From the NCBI GenBank assembly GCA_947179155.2, contig OX359281.1:40459467-40523466 (forward strand): a stretch of 64,000 nucleotides of DNA. Reading direction: 5' to 3'. This document shows, in pieces, positions 1-13,380 of this stretch. Position 1 is the stretch's first letter; every line of letters begins with the position of its first letter. Under the pieces are notes generated by a model. The model was not told the origin of the DNA, ran no database searches, and saw only the letters and a list, made by a program, of their open reading frames with translations. The position numbers and the translations under genes are program-made. Source of the DNA: Hedera helix. Lineage: Eukaryota; Streptophyta; Magnoliopsida; Apiales; Araliaceae.

Positions 1-336
1 TATGCAGCAGGTCTTATCTTCTTGTACCTGCAGGCAGGCAGCCCCCAACATCCATGAGTATCTGCTAGCTAGCATTAATTGTCAAACAAAAATGATGGAT
101 GTGACAATTAAAAGATATTGTCCGAATCCCAATGGCCACTAAAATAAATGTAGAGGATCCGTAGTCCATCTATAAAAAAAACTTATTGCATTGATTATAA
201 AAATATTAAATTAATTAATTTAAATAAAAATAATAAAATTTATTAATGTAATATTTTTAATAATGAATACAAATAAAAATTATAAAATTGACTATGATGA
301 AATTATATTCAAATTTAAAAAATTAATGAAACTAAC

Positions 337-614
337 TACTCCCTCCTTTCCATTATATAGGTCATTTTAGAACTTTTTTTTCTTTCCAAAATATAAGTCG
401 TTTTACATATATCTAGGAGAACAAATTTAATCATTTCCTATTATATCCTTAAAGATGAAATAATTAAGAGAGAGAGAATGAAGAGTAATTAATGAGTGTA
501 TGGGTAGTAATGGAATTTCAAACTAACATTAATTGCCTAACATTAATATTAATGATATTTTTTAATATGTGTAATCATGTCTTAAACGACTTATATAATG
601 GAAAGGAGGGAGTA
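337..614. mobile_element. Stowaway-like MITE
   Basis: A 278-bp element begins TACTCCCTCCTTTCCATTAT and ends with the inverted complement ATAATGGAAAGGAGGGAGTA. The terminal inverted repeats continue inward (TATAGGTCATTT against AAACGACTTATA). The outermost TA dinucleotides fit the TA target duplication of Tc1/mariner-type Stowaway elements, and CTCCCTCC termini are typical of plant Stowaways. It contains no coding sequence. Confidence 0.85.
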
Positions 615-2093
615 ATTACTGATGCACAAAATATCAAGTATAGAGGAATAATAAGCGGGGAACATCGTTAAAAAACCATATACAAAATGTCTGATCACAT
701 AAAAACAAACAAACAAAGAGTTCGGTCTTGGCGCAATTCCCAACAGGTTTCCTTTCATATTTCCATACAATTAATCCACTTTCGTACACGTTTCATGTAA
801 TAAAATATCATACATATGATATGACTACCTATTATACTCCCTCTTTTTAAAATTGAATTTCATTTTGATCTTTTAACCTTTTGGAACCTCTTTTCCAAAT
901 TGGGGAATATCAAATTGCGTGGAGTCTTTCCTATTAACTCATTGATACGGTGTACGAGTCGAAATTAGATTTGGAATAGTTTTAGGGTCGCATATTTTTA
1001 AAATGACATAATTTTTTATTTAAAAATAATTAAGAAAATTATAATATATTAAATTAAAATTAACGACGAGTAATACAAGACTTATAGTCTTTGACCATAA
1101 TATATAATGTTTTAAATTTATGGATATATATATATTTTTAATTTTTCTTCTTTTAATTGATATTGAAGAGTAGTTTAAAACTATAAATATACTTTTTAAG
1201 ATTTTTTATTGAGAGTGTATTATTTTTCTTGTGAATTTAATAATTTTATTCTATCTGTATTAATAAGTTAACCTTCATATTATTTTTTTATATTATAACG
1301 TTACAATTTAATCATATTCTATTTTGTAATATATCCTTAAATCTGTGTTTTTTTTTTCTTCCGGTGCATATGATCCTAACACAATTACTTTTGGGACGAC
1401 ATTCAATCGTGCAAGATGAATTTGGGATTTGCTAGGTGATTCAATAATAATATCCTAGTCACATAATTTAATACTCCAGTAATTAATTAATTGTTTAGGA
1501 CTTATTGAGTAGTGCACGGTTTTGAGCATAGACTATGGCAGTGCCCCAAGCATCCTTCCCTGATATTCCTCCCCGAAGACGCATAAACAGAAAAGGAAAA
1601 AAGAAGAAGAAATTATAGTATAATACAGTGCGCTAAGTGTCCTTTTATCAACATATATTTTGCCGCCCATAAAGATCAGAGAGCAACTTAGTACAGTAGT
1701 TTAATTAATCTCCACCTTAATAAAACAATATTTTATGTTATTTATGGAATAAAATAACCGAAGGTATTCTAATTTAAGACCATGGATTCTTAAAAGCCCC
1801 GTTGAACCAGTATTATTGTGATAGCCATAATTATTCCAAATAAATTAGAACATCCCATATGTTGGTTCATGACAAAATGTTGGTGCATGCATGATATATT
1901 GCTCTATTGGCATCGAACAGTCGTTTATGCCAATTTTTAATGAATAATAATTTGATCTTTTTTTCTTTCCTCACGAAAGAATTAGGAATAATACTTTTAT
2001 AACATCTCCTAAAGTAATAATAATTTCACGATATAATTATTAGAGAATCCCACTAAGCCCAATGCGTGCATCAAGCTGGGACCCCAAAAAAAG

Positions 2094-2335
2094 TACTCCT
2101 TTCATATTATTTAATTATTATTAATTTTTTAAAATTAACTTAAAAAAAATTTAAACTCAAAATTTATATAGATTATTTTAATTTTAATCTATATAATAAT
2201 AAATTTTGTAAACTATATAATTTTTTTTTTTTTTTTTATAATTTTTAATGGATTGTCTGAATTTTAAGTTTAAAAATATATTAAATTGACTTTTAAAAAT
2301 TAATAATGATTATATAATTTAAAACGGAAGGAGTA
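2094..2335. mobile_element. Stowaway-like MITE, second copy type
   Basis: A 242-bp non-coding element starts TACTCCTTTCATATTA and ends GGAAGGAGTA. Its arms are long and AT-rich and pair over roughly 100 bp (for example TTATTAATTTTT near the left against AAAAATTAATAA near the right). Flanking TA dinucleotides fit a Stowaway insertion. It is more diverged than the copy at 337-614 and belongs to a different subfamily. Confidence 0.75.
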
Positions 2336-4751
2336 CTAAAAACTTGAACAATTAGAAAACTAAGAAAGAAAGAAAAAAATCCAATGTCAGAGACGACAAC
2401 ATATAATTAAGTGTTTCATCATTTATTAAATTTAATATTAAAAAGGAATGAAAAGCTTGCAAAAAATAAAGTGAAATTACTTGGCACATTATAATGGAAA
2501 GTTCAAACTAGGCTCAATTTAATCAATTAGTATAAAGTTACGGACAAAGATAATCTTTCCAACTTTCTTTATTTAATTCTTATCACTATGCGTTATGAGT
2601 CATCACAGTTTCAAATTAATCATTCCTTATTTTTAAACATTAATTTTCTATTTTTAAGAGTGTACAAATAATTGAGAACGCATGCTCCATAAGTATGACT
2701 ATACGAGCAAATACCCACCGTTGTTCCTTTTCCAATTTGAGTTATTAATATATTTATTTTGAGCAAAATATTAATTTGATAGGTGTTTGGACTTAATATT
2801 ATTGTATATACATGTTAAGCCTTAGATGAAAGGGGTGCGTTTGAGTTGCTAATTCTATATGTGTATCAAAAAAAAGGGAAAAAAGAAAAGAAAAAAGAAA
2901 CAGTAAAGAAGGGTTGGGTTTATTTAATAACAATGCAATAGTTTTATTTTCCTAGTTCTGCCTTCAGTTAAGGAATACTGGGCGTACAATTGGTGGCACG
3001 ATATATATATATTGTCAATCTAAATATTTATAATTTAAAAAATTAGGCGTACAGTGTTCAATAACCTACAAAAGTGCATTTAATTTCTATTAAATTTTTT
3101 ATTTCTACGTCAATCAAATTTGGTCATCCCCCGGCAACTCCGCCCAAACGATGATGATTAGACCGCAGGCGATCATAATAGTTAACTTATAGTATCTCTA
3201 AAAGTAAAGAAAATTGCTTCTCGAGCCAATCGTAAGATTATATTATTAAGCAAAACAATAATGACATATAAAAAGTTTTTTGCTTTTTAATTTTTTTTTT
3301 ACTAACCTATACAGTTATATTTTAATCTTAATGACTTAGCGGGAACCTGAAGGAAACGATACATGAGGAAAATTTGAAAAAAAAATCCAACGAAGAAATT
3401 TATCTTTGCTATATACAGATTGCCTTCTAATGACTAATTTGTAGTATAGGATATACCGGAATAAGTAATTAAGTACAATAAAAGGAAATTTTATAATTAA
3501 TTAAATTATTTTCTTTAATTTTAAATATAAATAAAAAATAATTTACTCTCTTAATCGTTGTGTTACTTTTCTTGAACCTCTCTTTATTTGACATTTCTTC
3601 ATATGAAGCTTAATTATGAGATGCCATGGTACCATAAAGATGCTTGAACTATCAAATCGAGTACCTTAGCGTATTGAATACGTTTTTTTCTTTCTCAAAC
3701 GAACTTTATGCTTAATTTTTTTTTATGTAATAAACATATCTGAAAAAAGAGTGATGAACAGTGTAAATAGCTAGAGAAGCAAATTAAGCAACAGCTAGCT
3801 AGCCAACGGACGAGATGATCCCCACAAAAATAAAGAAGAAAAATGCAGGAGCTTTGGATGACGGTGACACCACCTTCAACAAAGTTTTTAATAGGAAACA
3901 CGACACAATCTGCGGCACTATCTCTCTTATTCAATCACCACCTGACACATAAAACAATGAGGAACCAATACTTCCTTTTTAATGGACATGCCCCATAAAG
4001 AAAGGATACCACGCTTCTGTAATGCATGAATAATGAGAGAAATTTAAGAAGAAGATAAATAATTACTATGGAAATATAATATTGGAGTTTAATTAATTGG
4101 TATATATTATATAAGAGTTTTATTTCAATCGAACACCTAACTAAGTGGATGATGATTCAGTTTGCTACATTATTAATGTCGCTCATCGCATCTTTTTTTT
4201 TTTTTTTGTACATTAACTCATCTGTTATCATCTCCATCAGTTAATATTCCATGCACAATTGCACACATGAATGCATGCATGAGCAAGCTCACTAATTCCC
4301 AATAATTTATCATTTTCCATTTTCTTTTTTACCTTTCGAGAATTACTCAATAAAATACATGAGGTAGCCTAGTTGGCCCGACTCATCTCTTCCACAAAAG
4401 AAAGAGAAATTAAGTAACCATTCCACTTTCCTTTTTGGCTAGAATAACTTATTACGCCATTTTACTGATCAGATAAGTTAAATTATTAATTTTATCACTC
4501 TCTCACATGAATAGTAAACCGAATTGTCAAATATGAGAGATGATCTTAAAAAACTAATAAATTTATTTATAAAAATAACAATTCCACATATATTTATATA
4601 TCTATGTACATCTAATAATATAATGTCAATTTTATTATATACTAAGCTACCTACGTCTTTAATGTATTAATAATTCAAAACGCTGAAAAGACTCACCATA
4701 GTACACTAATAAATCATCGAAAAATTTAAAGTAGATGGGGAGAGGGCTTGG

Positions 4752-4763
4752 CTATATATATTA
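4752..4763 (+). promoter_or_regulatory. Probable TATA box of the ABCG gene
   Basis: CTATATATATTA lies about 290 bp upstream of the ABCG start codon. It is followed by a pyrimidine-rich, ATG-poor leader (about 4790-5040), as expected for a plant 5' UTR. A second TATA-like string, CTATAAAG, lies near 4799. The transcription start is inferred. Confidence 0.5.
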
Positions 4764-5040
4764 TGAGTCGCACAATCATCTTCCTGTGCTCCCTTCACTA
4801 TAAAGTTCACAATTAGTTATCTCTGCATGTGAACCATACATCTATTCCCTCAAACTTCCTAGCCCATTAAACTCCTCATTTCCCTTTCTTTGCTGTCATT
4901 TTTCTCAGTTCTCTTTCTCATTTTCTTCTTAACTAGCTCACCGAAGCTACCTTGTTTTATTCACTCTTTCTAGATCTCCTTAACCATTATTTATTATTAT
5001 TAATTTAATTTCTTCGCTCTGATCATCAACCCTATTTGAG

Positions 5041-8000
5041 ATGTTGCCCCTTGAGCATGAGACGAGCACCCCTCGGGGTCCGGCTAACAATATTATTCCA
5101 GTCAGTAATAAGCCCGACAACATCTCAGTTCATGCGGAGCCACCGATGGGTTCAACGCGTAACATTAGGCCGTGTTTGGATGAACAAATGCCTACCCAAC
5201 CACCAGCAACCCCTGTTAGGTTTTCGGTTCTACGCGAGTCATTACGCCCAGTTACATTAAAGGTACGCTAGAATTTTACCAAATAAACACTAATTAATTA
5301 ACCTTCAAGGTATTGCCAATTCTGCTTCTACATGCGAAGACAAAAACAATGGAAAGTACTATGATTAAAATGATAAAGTAAATAATTATAAAGATACCGG
5401 ATAGTACTTTTATTGCTTAGATAATTTAAATAAAAGATAAACAAAAAATTTAAAAAAAAAAGCCCGAACCAAGAAAAATTAAAGAACATAAAAAAAGTGT
5501 TGATTTTCTAATTCTAAGAAAAAGGAACATAAGAGAAAATATTTATATAGTTCTATTAATTACATTGAGAGATACTGAAAATACAATATTCATAAAATTG
5601 CTAAGCCCTCAATATGTTATTTGGACGCTGATACCTTTGTATGAGATATTGCAGTTTAAAGATGTTGGATACAGTATTAAACTAGGAGCCACCGAAAGCA
5701 CCTGCTTTTCTTCTTCTTCAGAACCTAAAGCAACTAGAACTTTACTCGACGGAGTGAGCGGCATTGTTAAACCCGGCGAACTACTAGCAATGCTAGGTCC
5801 ATCCGGTAGCGGCAAGACCACCTTACTAACCGCCCTCGCCGGAAGGTTGCCAGGAAAAATCTCCGGCACCATAACATACAACGGACATCCCTTTTCTAGC
5901 TCCATGCGACGTAAAACCGGCTTCGTTACACAAGACGATATATTGTACCCTCACCTAACCGTGCTTGAAACCCTAACTTATGCTGCTTTATTAAGGCTAC
6001 CAAAAAAGCTCACCAAAGAAGAGAAAATCGAGCAGGCCGAATTAGTTATAATGGAGCTCGGATTAACTAGGTGCCGGAACAGCCTTGTTGGTGGTCCGCT
6101 CATCCGGGGTGTGTCCGGAGGAGAGAGAAAAAGGGTGAGTATAGGGCAAGAAATGCTGGTGAACCCTAGCTTGTTGTTTCTAGATGAGCCTACTTCCGGC
6201 CTTGATTCGACCATGGCTCAACGGATAGTGGTCACGTTGAGAGGGCTAGCTAGAGGAGGGAGAACTGTGATTACTACAATTCATCAACCTTCAAGTAGGT
6301 TGTATAGGTTGTTTGATAAGGTGGTGGTTTTGTCGGAGGGGAGTCCTATTTATTATGGGAGTGCTGGTCAAGTGATGGAGTATTTTGGCTCGATTGGTTT
6401 TGTTCCTGGTTTTAATTTTGTGAACCCTGCTGATTTTCTGCTTGATCTTGCTAACGGTATGGAGTTAATTTCTTCAAGTAATAATTTATTAATTAATTAA
6501 CTTTAATTGCTTATGTTCATCATATTAATACATCCTAGCTTTATTAACAAGTTATTAACCATTTTTTTGGTGTCTAAAATGCAAAATTGTACGTCATCTT
6601 ATTTGTTTACTTGACGATTTTGAATTTAGGTATTAGCCAAAATATATCCTTCTTCGATCAAGATAGAATAATATAATTAACCGTGAAAAACTATTTTATT
6701 TAGATAAGCTTTATAATACTAATTATTCTTTTAAAACAAATTTTTTACACTAGTAATTATATATTAGGAGAGGCATTTGCTAATTAGTTGAATTTAATTA
6801 AGGACAAAAACATCACACAAGTACAAATACATTGAACACTTACATTTTAGTCTTAAATTTTTTTATACATGCGTAAGTAGCTGCGATGATCAGTCTGCTA
6901 AAAGATGTGATTATTATTTGTTACTTTCTGTATATATATATATATGCACTGAGGTCCATTAAACAACAAAAAGTTAGACAGAAACATAGTGATCCTTGTG
7001 AAATTGAACTATATTTAGTGGTCCAGCCATTGGTAGGACCACCGTTCAAGTGATCGAGATCTATGTGATCATTTTCTTCTTTTGTTATGTGAGAATGAAG
7101 AGTTAGATATGATTGTGCTTCTAAAGCGTACGCTTTGAATGGATGACTCATCAGGTAAAAAGCGAGTCTCAATTAGGCAAACTTTAGGTGCATATATGGA
7201 AAACTTTTTTATTGTTTACCTCTCATATTTTCTTCCCCTTTCGGGCTGGCCTTTAAAGGTTTAATGACAAGTATATTTCTCCACATGTTTTGGCTATCTT
7301 TTCTCCTTTCGTACTTGTGAGTAGTTTCAGCCTTTTTCCAGAAATCAGTCTCTCATGAAACAATTTTTTAATGTTTTGTTTTTCAATATTAAAAAACTAA
7401 ATTTTTTTGGTAGACTTTTTTTTGTTACATTGTGTCATAAGCAAATCTTAATACTGCAAGAAAAATAAAAAAGTCGTAGCATTTGAAAGTATATATGACG
7501 ATTGTCTCTTACTACTTCCTTGTTTCTCTTTCTCTCTCTCTCTCTCAATATTCTAGTTGAATGCATTTTAACTTCAAAAGCTCATTGGAAAAATGCAGGT
7601 GTAGCTCCTGATACAAATCAAAATGAGCCACATGAGTTACATGGCATATCAGACCATCATGATGATCAAAATTCAATCAAAACGTCAATAGTATCATCTT
7701 ACAAAAAGAACATATATCCATTGTTAAAGGATGAGATCAATAGAACTTTTAAAGATCCTGTTGGAGGACCATTATCAGCAAGAAGTAAGTCATGAGGAAC
7801 TCTGCCCTTCTAGTTCAACCACATTCCTTTAATTAGTACTACAGCATCATAGGCAAGAAAAAAACAGTAGTAGAACATATAGAGTAGATCACAATATTTC
7901 TGTTGTGCACATTTTTGCATGCAATCGTGTGGTAAACTTAATGCCGGTCTTCATAAATATTTGTATTGAAAGTAACGCATGATGCAGGTTCTGATAATCA

Positions 8001-9012
8001 ATGGACTACCAGTTGGTGGTTGCAATTCAAGGTGTTGCTGGCAAGGGGTCTAAGAGAAAGAAAACACGAATCCTATTCCGGTCTCCGAATTTTCCAAGTC
8101 ATGTCTGTTTCAATTCTTTCAGGCCTTTTATGGTGGCATTCTGATACATCTCAAATTCAAGATCAGGTATAATCTCAAGTAGACTTCTTTCAAAATCCTT
8201 AGATTTCTTGTAATAGCAAATTCTATCATGCATTGCGTTATACGATCTTGTCAAAAAATAAATATTAAGAGTACTTATAATTACTTGTTTTAAAGTATAC
8301 TAAAGTTTGCATAGAACAAACACACTGAGAACTAAAAAAAAATATTTTTCGTTAAATATTTATCAGGTGGGACTTCTCTTCTTTTTCTCGATCTTTTGGG
8401 GCTTCTTTCCTCTATTCAGTGCCATATTTGCATTCCCTCAAGAAAGACCAATGCTAATAAGAGAGCGATCCTCAAGCATGTACCGTCTCTCCTCCTATTA
8501 CTTTGCCCGAATGGCCGGTGATTTACCAATGGAACTTGTCCTCCCAACAATATTTGTAACCATCACATATTGGATGGGCGGCCTCAAGTCATCTCTTGTC
8601 ACTTTTATACTAACCCTCTTAATAATACTCTTCAATGTGCTAGTCTCTCAAGGACTAGGGTTAGCCCTCGGAGCCATTCTTATGGACATAAAACAAGCTA
8701 CGGCATTCTCATCCGTGATCATGCTAGTATTTTTACTCGTCGGCGGATACTACATTCAGCAGATACCATTGTTTATAGCTTGGATGAAGTACATGTCATT
8801 TAGTCACTATTGCTACAAACTTTTAGTGGCAGTTCAGTACTCGGAAAGTGAGATTTACCAGTGTGCGGTAGGGATTCACTGCCGGGTGGTAGATTTTCCG
8901 GCCATAAAATTTCTGGGAATTGGTAATGTGGCTTGGGATGTGGCTGCTTTGACTTTAATGCTGGTGGGTTATAGGGTTTTGGCTTATATTGGTTTGAGGA
9001 AAAGCCAGCTTC

Positions 9013-9017
<5 letters not shown>
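5041..9017 (+). CDS. ABCG21: ABCG (WBC) half-size ABC transporter, ABCG21-like
   Basis: Five exons fit GT-AG rules with phases agreeing throughout: 5041-5262, 5655-6456, 7599-7784, 7988-8166 and 8367-9017. They give 2040 nt, or 679 aa. The N-terminal nucleotide-binding domain shows Walker A GPSGSGKT (about 122-129), Q-loop Q167, signature VSGGERKR (227-234), Walker B LLFLDE (247-252) and H-loop H284. Exons 4-5 encode the six-helix ABC2-type membrane domain, including the conserved FPQERPMLI and YRLSSYY stretches. Order and length (ABCG21 is about 672 aa) fit a half-transporter that must dimerise, normally at the plasma membrane. Sequence throughout, including the N-terminus (MLPLEHETS) and the SLRP segment before exon 2, is closest to Arabidopsis ABCG21. 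Its relatives act in guard-cell and hormone export, but the substrate here is unknown. The start was chosen for this homology. No damage is seen. Confidence 0.93.

Positions 9018-9019
<2 letters not shown>

Positions 9020-9091
<72 letters not shown>
9020..9091. repeat. (TA)n microsatellite
   Basis: About 36 uninterrupted TA dinucleotides start three bases after the ABCG stop codon, so the repeat lies in the 3' UTR of that gene. Confidence 0.95.
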
Positions 9092-9093
<2 letters not shown>

Positions 9094-9814
9094 TTGTTCT
9101 TGGTAATTAAAGACATATGAACTAGATTTATTGAAATGTATGAGTTGAATTAAGCTAAGGAAATTAATCAAACATGTTTTGAGAATTGTTTAGATAATGA
9201 TCTTAATTCAAAGAGATCTGGCATTGGTGATTACGTTGATTAATTGTACTGTGCTCTAATTTAGACTCTAGTCCAAAATTGAGTTTTATTTTGACTTTTT
9301 CTTAATAATTAATTATGCATATTAAGATTTGTATAAATATAGCGGATAAAGTCTTAGTTTAGTGTTTAAAATTAAAGTACACGTATAGGTCTTAGGTTGG
9401 ATTCTCACTCAAGTGAATTTATTTTTTTCTTTATATGAAATATGTTTCATTTTTATGCGAGACTTGTTTATAAATTTATTTCTTCCTCATTTCTCTAATG
9501 ATGTTTGATTGGTCCTTAATGTTATAATAGTGAATGATGTAATTGATGATGAGATTATAATCAAAATATGGGTTTTAAATTTTTTTTTGCAGAAAGTAAG
9601 CCTCAACATAAATTTTCACTTATAAAATTTAAAAATTTAATCTAAACATTCAAAATTGAAAGAAAGATATTTATTAAAAACATTTGTGTCTAAGTTTGTC
9701 TTGCAAATATTTATATGTCAATAAAATTGTTATTTATAAATAAAAGTAGCTAGTCAGGGAAGCTTCCAACAAGCACTTAAGCGCGGTGGTCAACGCAATT
9801 CACCCCAAACATCA

Positions 9815-10095
9815 TACTTCTTGTGTTCTTTTTTATTTGACATTTTAAAAGAAAAAAATTTATTGGTTTTTATTTGTCATTTTATAAATTTTAAAGAAAT
9901 ATTAAATACTTAACTTTTTATATTATCCTTTATACATAAAGGCTAATTTATTTCTCTCTCATCTTTTCAATAAATTTTAGAAGGCTAATATTAAAATTTT
10001 ATTCTTAATTTAATCAATCAAACAAAATATTAATTACATTTCTTAATCTATGTGCATAACCTTAAAAATGCATATAAAAAGGGACCGAGGGAGTA
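9815..10095. mobile_element. Degenerate Stowaway-like MITE
   Basis: The right end, read inward on the minus strand, is TACTCCCTCGGTCCCTTTTT. The left end, TACTTCTTGTGTTCTTTTTT, matches it with several substitutions, and homology continues inward (TATTTGACATTTTA against TATATGCATTTTTA). The 281-bp span, AT-rich non-coding interior and TA borders fit an old Stowaway copy. Confidence 0.6.
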
Positions 10096-10741
10096 GCTCT
10101 AATCCTTATTGGGATATCCACTAAGTTACTCAAAAGTAGTACGTGCATATATTTTCACGAGAATTAATGAAGGAGAACACTATTTTTACATATATTTTTA
10201 ATATTTACACATGATTTTCTATCACATAAAAGTGTGAATCATTTTATGCTCATGTGAAAGAGGATCATATGAAAATATCAGCCACCTTAATAAATGCATA
10301 CATCCACTTGATACTATTGCATGTATCAAGATTGGTTTATGCTACATACGTTTTGAGTTATAGGATAAAGGTCAAAATAGAATAATTTATTTCTATAAAA
10401 TGAAAAAAAAAATATGTTTGGTTGTTTCATTAAAATTGAATGAAATGAATCGTTCTCATTCCTGTCAAATTTATAAATTTATTACTTAAGGGATCAGTAT
10501 GAAATGATGCATTTCAACTAGAATAAAATGATCATTCTACTCTCCATTTTATTCTATTAATTTATCTATTCCATTTCTTAAATCTGAACGTAACATTTAT
10601 ATATACGTAATATCTCTGTTATAAAATTTAAAATATATTTATAAAATAACAACTTTTATGAAAAAGAAAAAAAAAATCCATGATATTAACTACAAATGTG
10701 ACAATGCTGACATAATACTCTATCTATATATAACATAAATA

Positions 10742-10854
10742 ATATTGACGAATTTTATTTTATTATATATATATAATTTTCAAACGATTAAAATATTGAC
10801 GAATTTTATATTATTTTATTTTATTATATATATATAATTTTCAAACGATTAAAA
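10742..10854. repeat. Local tandem duplication, unit about 51-61 bp
   Basis: Two adjacent copies begin ATATTGACGAATTTTAT and end TTTTCAAACGATTAAA. The second copy carries an extra ~10 bp of TATTTTAT-type sequence. Both are non-coding. Confidence 0.9.
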
Positions 10855-10881
10855 ACCACAATGTACGTCTGATTTTACATT

Positions 10882-10906
10882 GGGGGGGGGGGGGGGGGGG
10901 GGGGGG
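10882..10906. repeat. Poly(G) tract, 25 bases
   Basis: Twenty-five consecutive G residues lie in otherwise AT-rich DNA. The true length may be uncertain because homopolymers of this kind are often misread. Confidence 0.9.
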
Positions 10907-11057
10907 AATACAAGCAATGAATCTGATACTGTGAACAAAGTTTAGTGGCATGCTCAGGCAGTACTTATTCTATTATATATATTCTCAATCATAATCTAGC
11001 CTTTCAACTTGTGATTCTAATTCCTTCTCCAAGTGGTACTGGCATGGAACTCTATCA

Positions 11058-11066
11058 CTATAAATA
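11058..11066 (+). promoter_or_regulatory. Probable TATA box of the small basic-protein gene
   Basis: CTATAAATA lies about 145 bp upstream of the ATG at 11208, a normal plant TATA-to-start distance with a leader of roughly 110 nt. The match to the plant TATA consensus is very good. Confidence 0.6.
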
Positions 11067-11207
11067 CACTATGAATTGGGCTTAACTATGTGTAGTACTT
11101 GAGGAGTCCAACAAGTTTATATAAATAAGCTAGCTACATATCTTTCGAGTGTTAAAAGAGCTAGCTAGCTAGCTTCATATAATATTCTAGATCAAGAGAA
11201 TTATATA

Positions 11208-11692
11208 ATGGCATCATTGAAGGCTGAGAAACCTGTTGGGTCTCAACTCTTTGGACAGGTGAAGAAGGATCAGCCAGCTGCCGGTTCAAAGACTAGTACT
11301 AGTGCTCCCAAAGCTCCGGCCTCCAAGCCGGCCCCCAAGAAGGCTGCCCCCAAGACTCAGGAACCCAAGAAGAAGGTATATACACACACACACACACACA
11401 CACAATATATATATATAACCATGCATGAATGAAAATTTAGAAAGCTTAAGTACGACAATTCAACATGCATATAACAACAACAAACGAATATTAAGAAAAA
11501 AATTTCCCTTGTATTTTGAAATGGAGCCTAAAAGAAGTATCTACAATATGAGAAGTGAAGTGGTAAAATTATACGGAAATGCATTAAAAACAGTTTTCTT
11601 TTATTGCTCAATGTCTGATTCGTTTAACAAATTCTTTTTATGGATTTCATTAGCCGGCGGCCAAGGGTGGGAAATCTGCAGCAGCAAAGTAG
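11208..11692 (+). CDS. Small Lys/Ala/Pro-rich basic protein (68 aa), function unknown
   Basis: Exon 1 (11208-11375, 56 codons) and exon 2 (11654-11692, 12 codons plus TAG) join at phase 0 across a 278-bp intron with a GTATAT donor and a pyrimidine-rich ATTTCATTAG acceptor. The short product starts MASLKAEKPVG and becomes almost wholly K, A, P, S and T, with repeated APK/KPAPKK motifs and a GGKSAAAK tail. It has no signal peptide or membrane segment and looks intrinsically disordered and strongly basic. I do not recognise its function; a nucleic-acid-binding or stress-related role would be a guess. The good TATA box, clean splice sites and sharp change of composition at the exon borders make a real gene likely. 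Confidence 0.72.
11380..11404. repeat. (AC)n microsatellite in intron 1
   Basis: About 11 CA dinucleotides, followed by a short TA run, lie just inside the intron of the small basic-protein gene. Confidence 0.9.
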
Positions 11693-13380
11693 TAAGATTC
11701 AATGATCGAGGGGATCGACATATATGGATGGCTCTGAGAGGAAGATATAATTATTTATATGCTTTATTTTATTTTCAATATTAAGCGTTACATGAAAAGT
11801 GGTATGTCCCATGTAACTTAGCTTGTTTGGCTTAGCCTGATGAAATAAAATTACATATTTGACAAGAGGAGCATCTGGTATCATTAATTTTCCACAATTA
11901 TAATGTTTTCCTTGGTCCGTGTCTATACGTGCGAGTGCGGCCTAAGAAGTTCAAGAGTTGGACTATTCTTTACTTTTCAATGGCCTTTAGTTTCTTTTAT
12001 AGAAATTGGAAATTAATCAGCAAAAAAACGAAAGAATGCTTCAATATTTTTTTTATTGGGATGGATAAGATTAGTCTAATCAATTCTTATATTTAAAAAT
12101 ATGACATTCAATTGTTATTCAGTGATTTAATTTAGTTGTTCAAATGGACTCAAATGAGTTTAATTATCTTTCACTTTTCTTATTCTATTCACTTCATCCC
12201 TTAATATCAAATTCTTTTTAGAAAAATCGACTTAATGGCTCAAAAACTTTTAAACTAGTCATTTTTTTTTTAATTTAACCAATGAACTTTCTTTTTTTTT
12301 CACAAAAAAACGTTTCAAAACTAATAATTAGATAAAAAAAAAAAATACCCTTAAAACTAACCAAAGATGAGCCATGGATCAATGATGTGAACACATGACA
12401 CATGATGTGTATAAAAAAATACTTTCAATATTATTTATTTGCTAACTTTATTTTACTCATTTAACAAAATATATTTATAAAATAACTTTTAATTGCTAAA
12501 AAAATTATATCAATATATGTATAAACATATAAAAATTACATTTAGTTACTAATTCAAAATAAAATACTATATAAAACTAAAATTATGTAAAGAAAATAAA
12601 ATCTATAAGAAAATATTTATAAAAATATCATCCGCTGTTCGTCATCACCATCAAACATTTGTTCATCTCTTACCATCATCACCAATTCCTAATTTCCCAT
12701 GTCGTTACCTCTTTGCCATCTTTTGCGCTAGTCAAACAATTACAAAATCATGACCCAAATTACGGTTTATACTCTATCATAAATTCAAAACCCTTCTTAA
12801 ATTAACACACATACTTATAATCCGAATTTAAGGATTTGACTCTCCTCTATTATATATTCCCTCTAATTTTATTCAATATATCATATTTTTTTATCTTAAT
12901 AATTTTGTTAATAACAATCAAAATATATTAATAAAAAGTTGATGATATTAATATTAATTCTACCACAAATTAGAATCAATAACAATATTTTTATAGTTAA
13001 AAGTTTAAAATAATTTTTAACTATTTAAATTTTGACAAAAATTCTATATATTCATCAAATGGTAAAAAAGTATCAAATTATTTTTATTTTTAAAATAATA
13101 ATACTATTTATTATTATAAATTAATTGACCGGTGTTAATTTTAATTATAATATTTAAAACTATAAAAAATGGGGAATTAGATGCGTAATGGAAGGGAGTC
13201 AATTCCCGAATTTGAAGTGAGATTTTAAATTAAGGAACAAGGAGAAGCACAAATTAGTTGACCAAACTATGCCACCCTTCTGCCTAGATCCGTCATCATC
13301 TTGAAAAAATCCAACGCCCCCATATTACTGAGGTAATTCTCCTTTTCACGTGGGTTTGGATATATATATTATCGTGGTGT

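Larger units (their letters stand above)
1..4740. other. AT-rich intergenic region
   Basis: No reading frame here resembles a protein I recognise, and no RNA gene is visible. Short ORFs, such as one on the minus strand near 3695-3934, have the composition of random AT-rich DNA. The supported contents are two small inverted-repeat elements (337-614 and 2094-2335), listed separately, and the promoter-proximal DNA of the ABCG gene at the right edge. Confidence 0.6.
9092..11050. other. AT-rich intergenic region
   Basis: No protein-coding or RNA gene is recognisable between the ABCG gene and the small basic-protein gene. It holds a degenerate MITE (9815-10095), a local tandem duplication (10742-10854) and a 25-base G run (10882-10906), each listed separately. 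Confidence 0.6.

Noticed and set aside
5036..5260. 74-codon ORF overlapping ABCG exon 1 in another frame
   Set aside because: The overlapping frame from 5041 matches the ABCG21 N-terminus and splices in phase; this one does not.
6457..6500. ORF continuing past exon 2 of the ABCG gene
   Set aside because: It reads a few codons into intron 2. A GT donor at 6457 and the conserved LANG-V junction with exon 3 show the true exon end.
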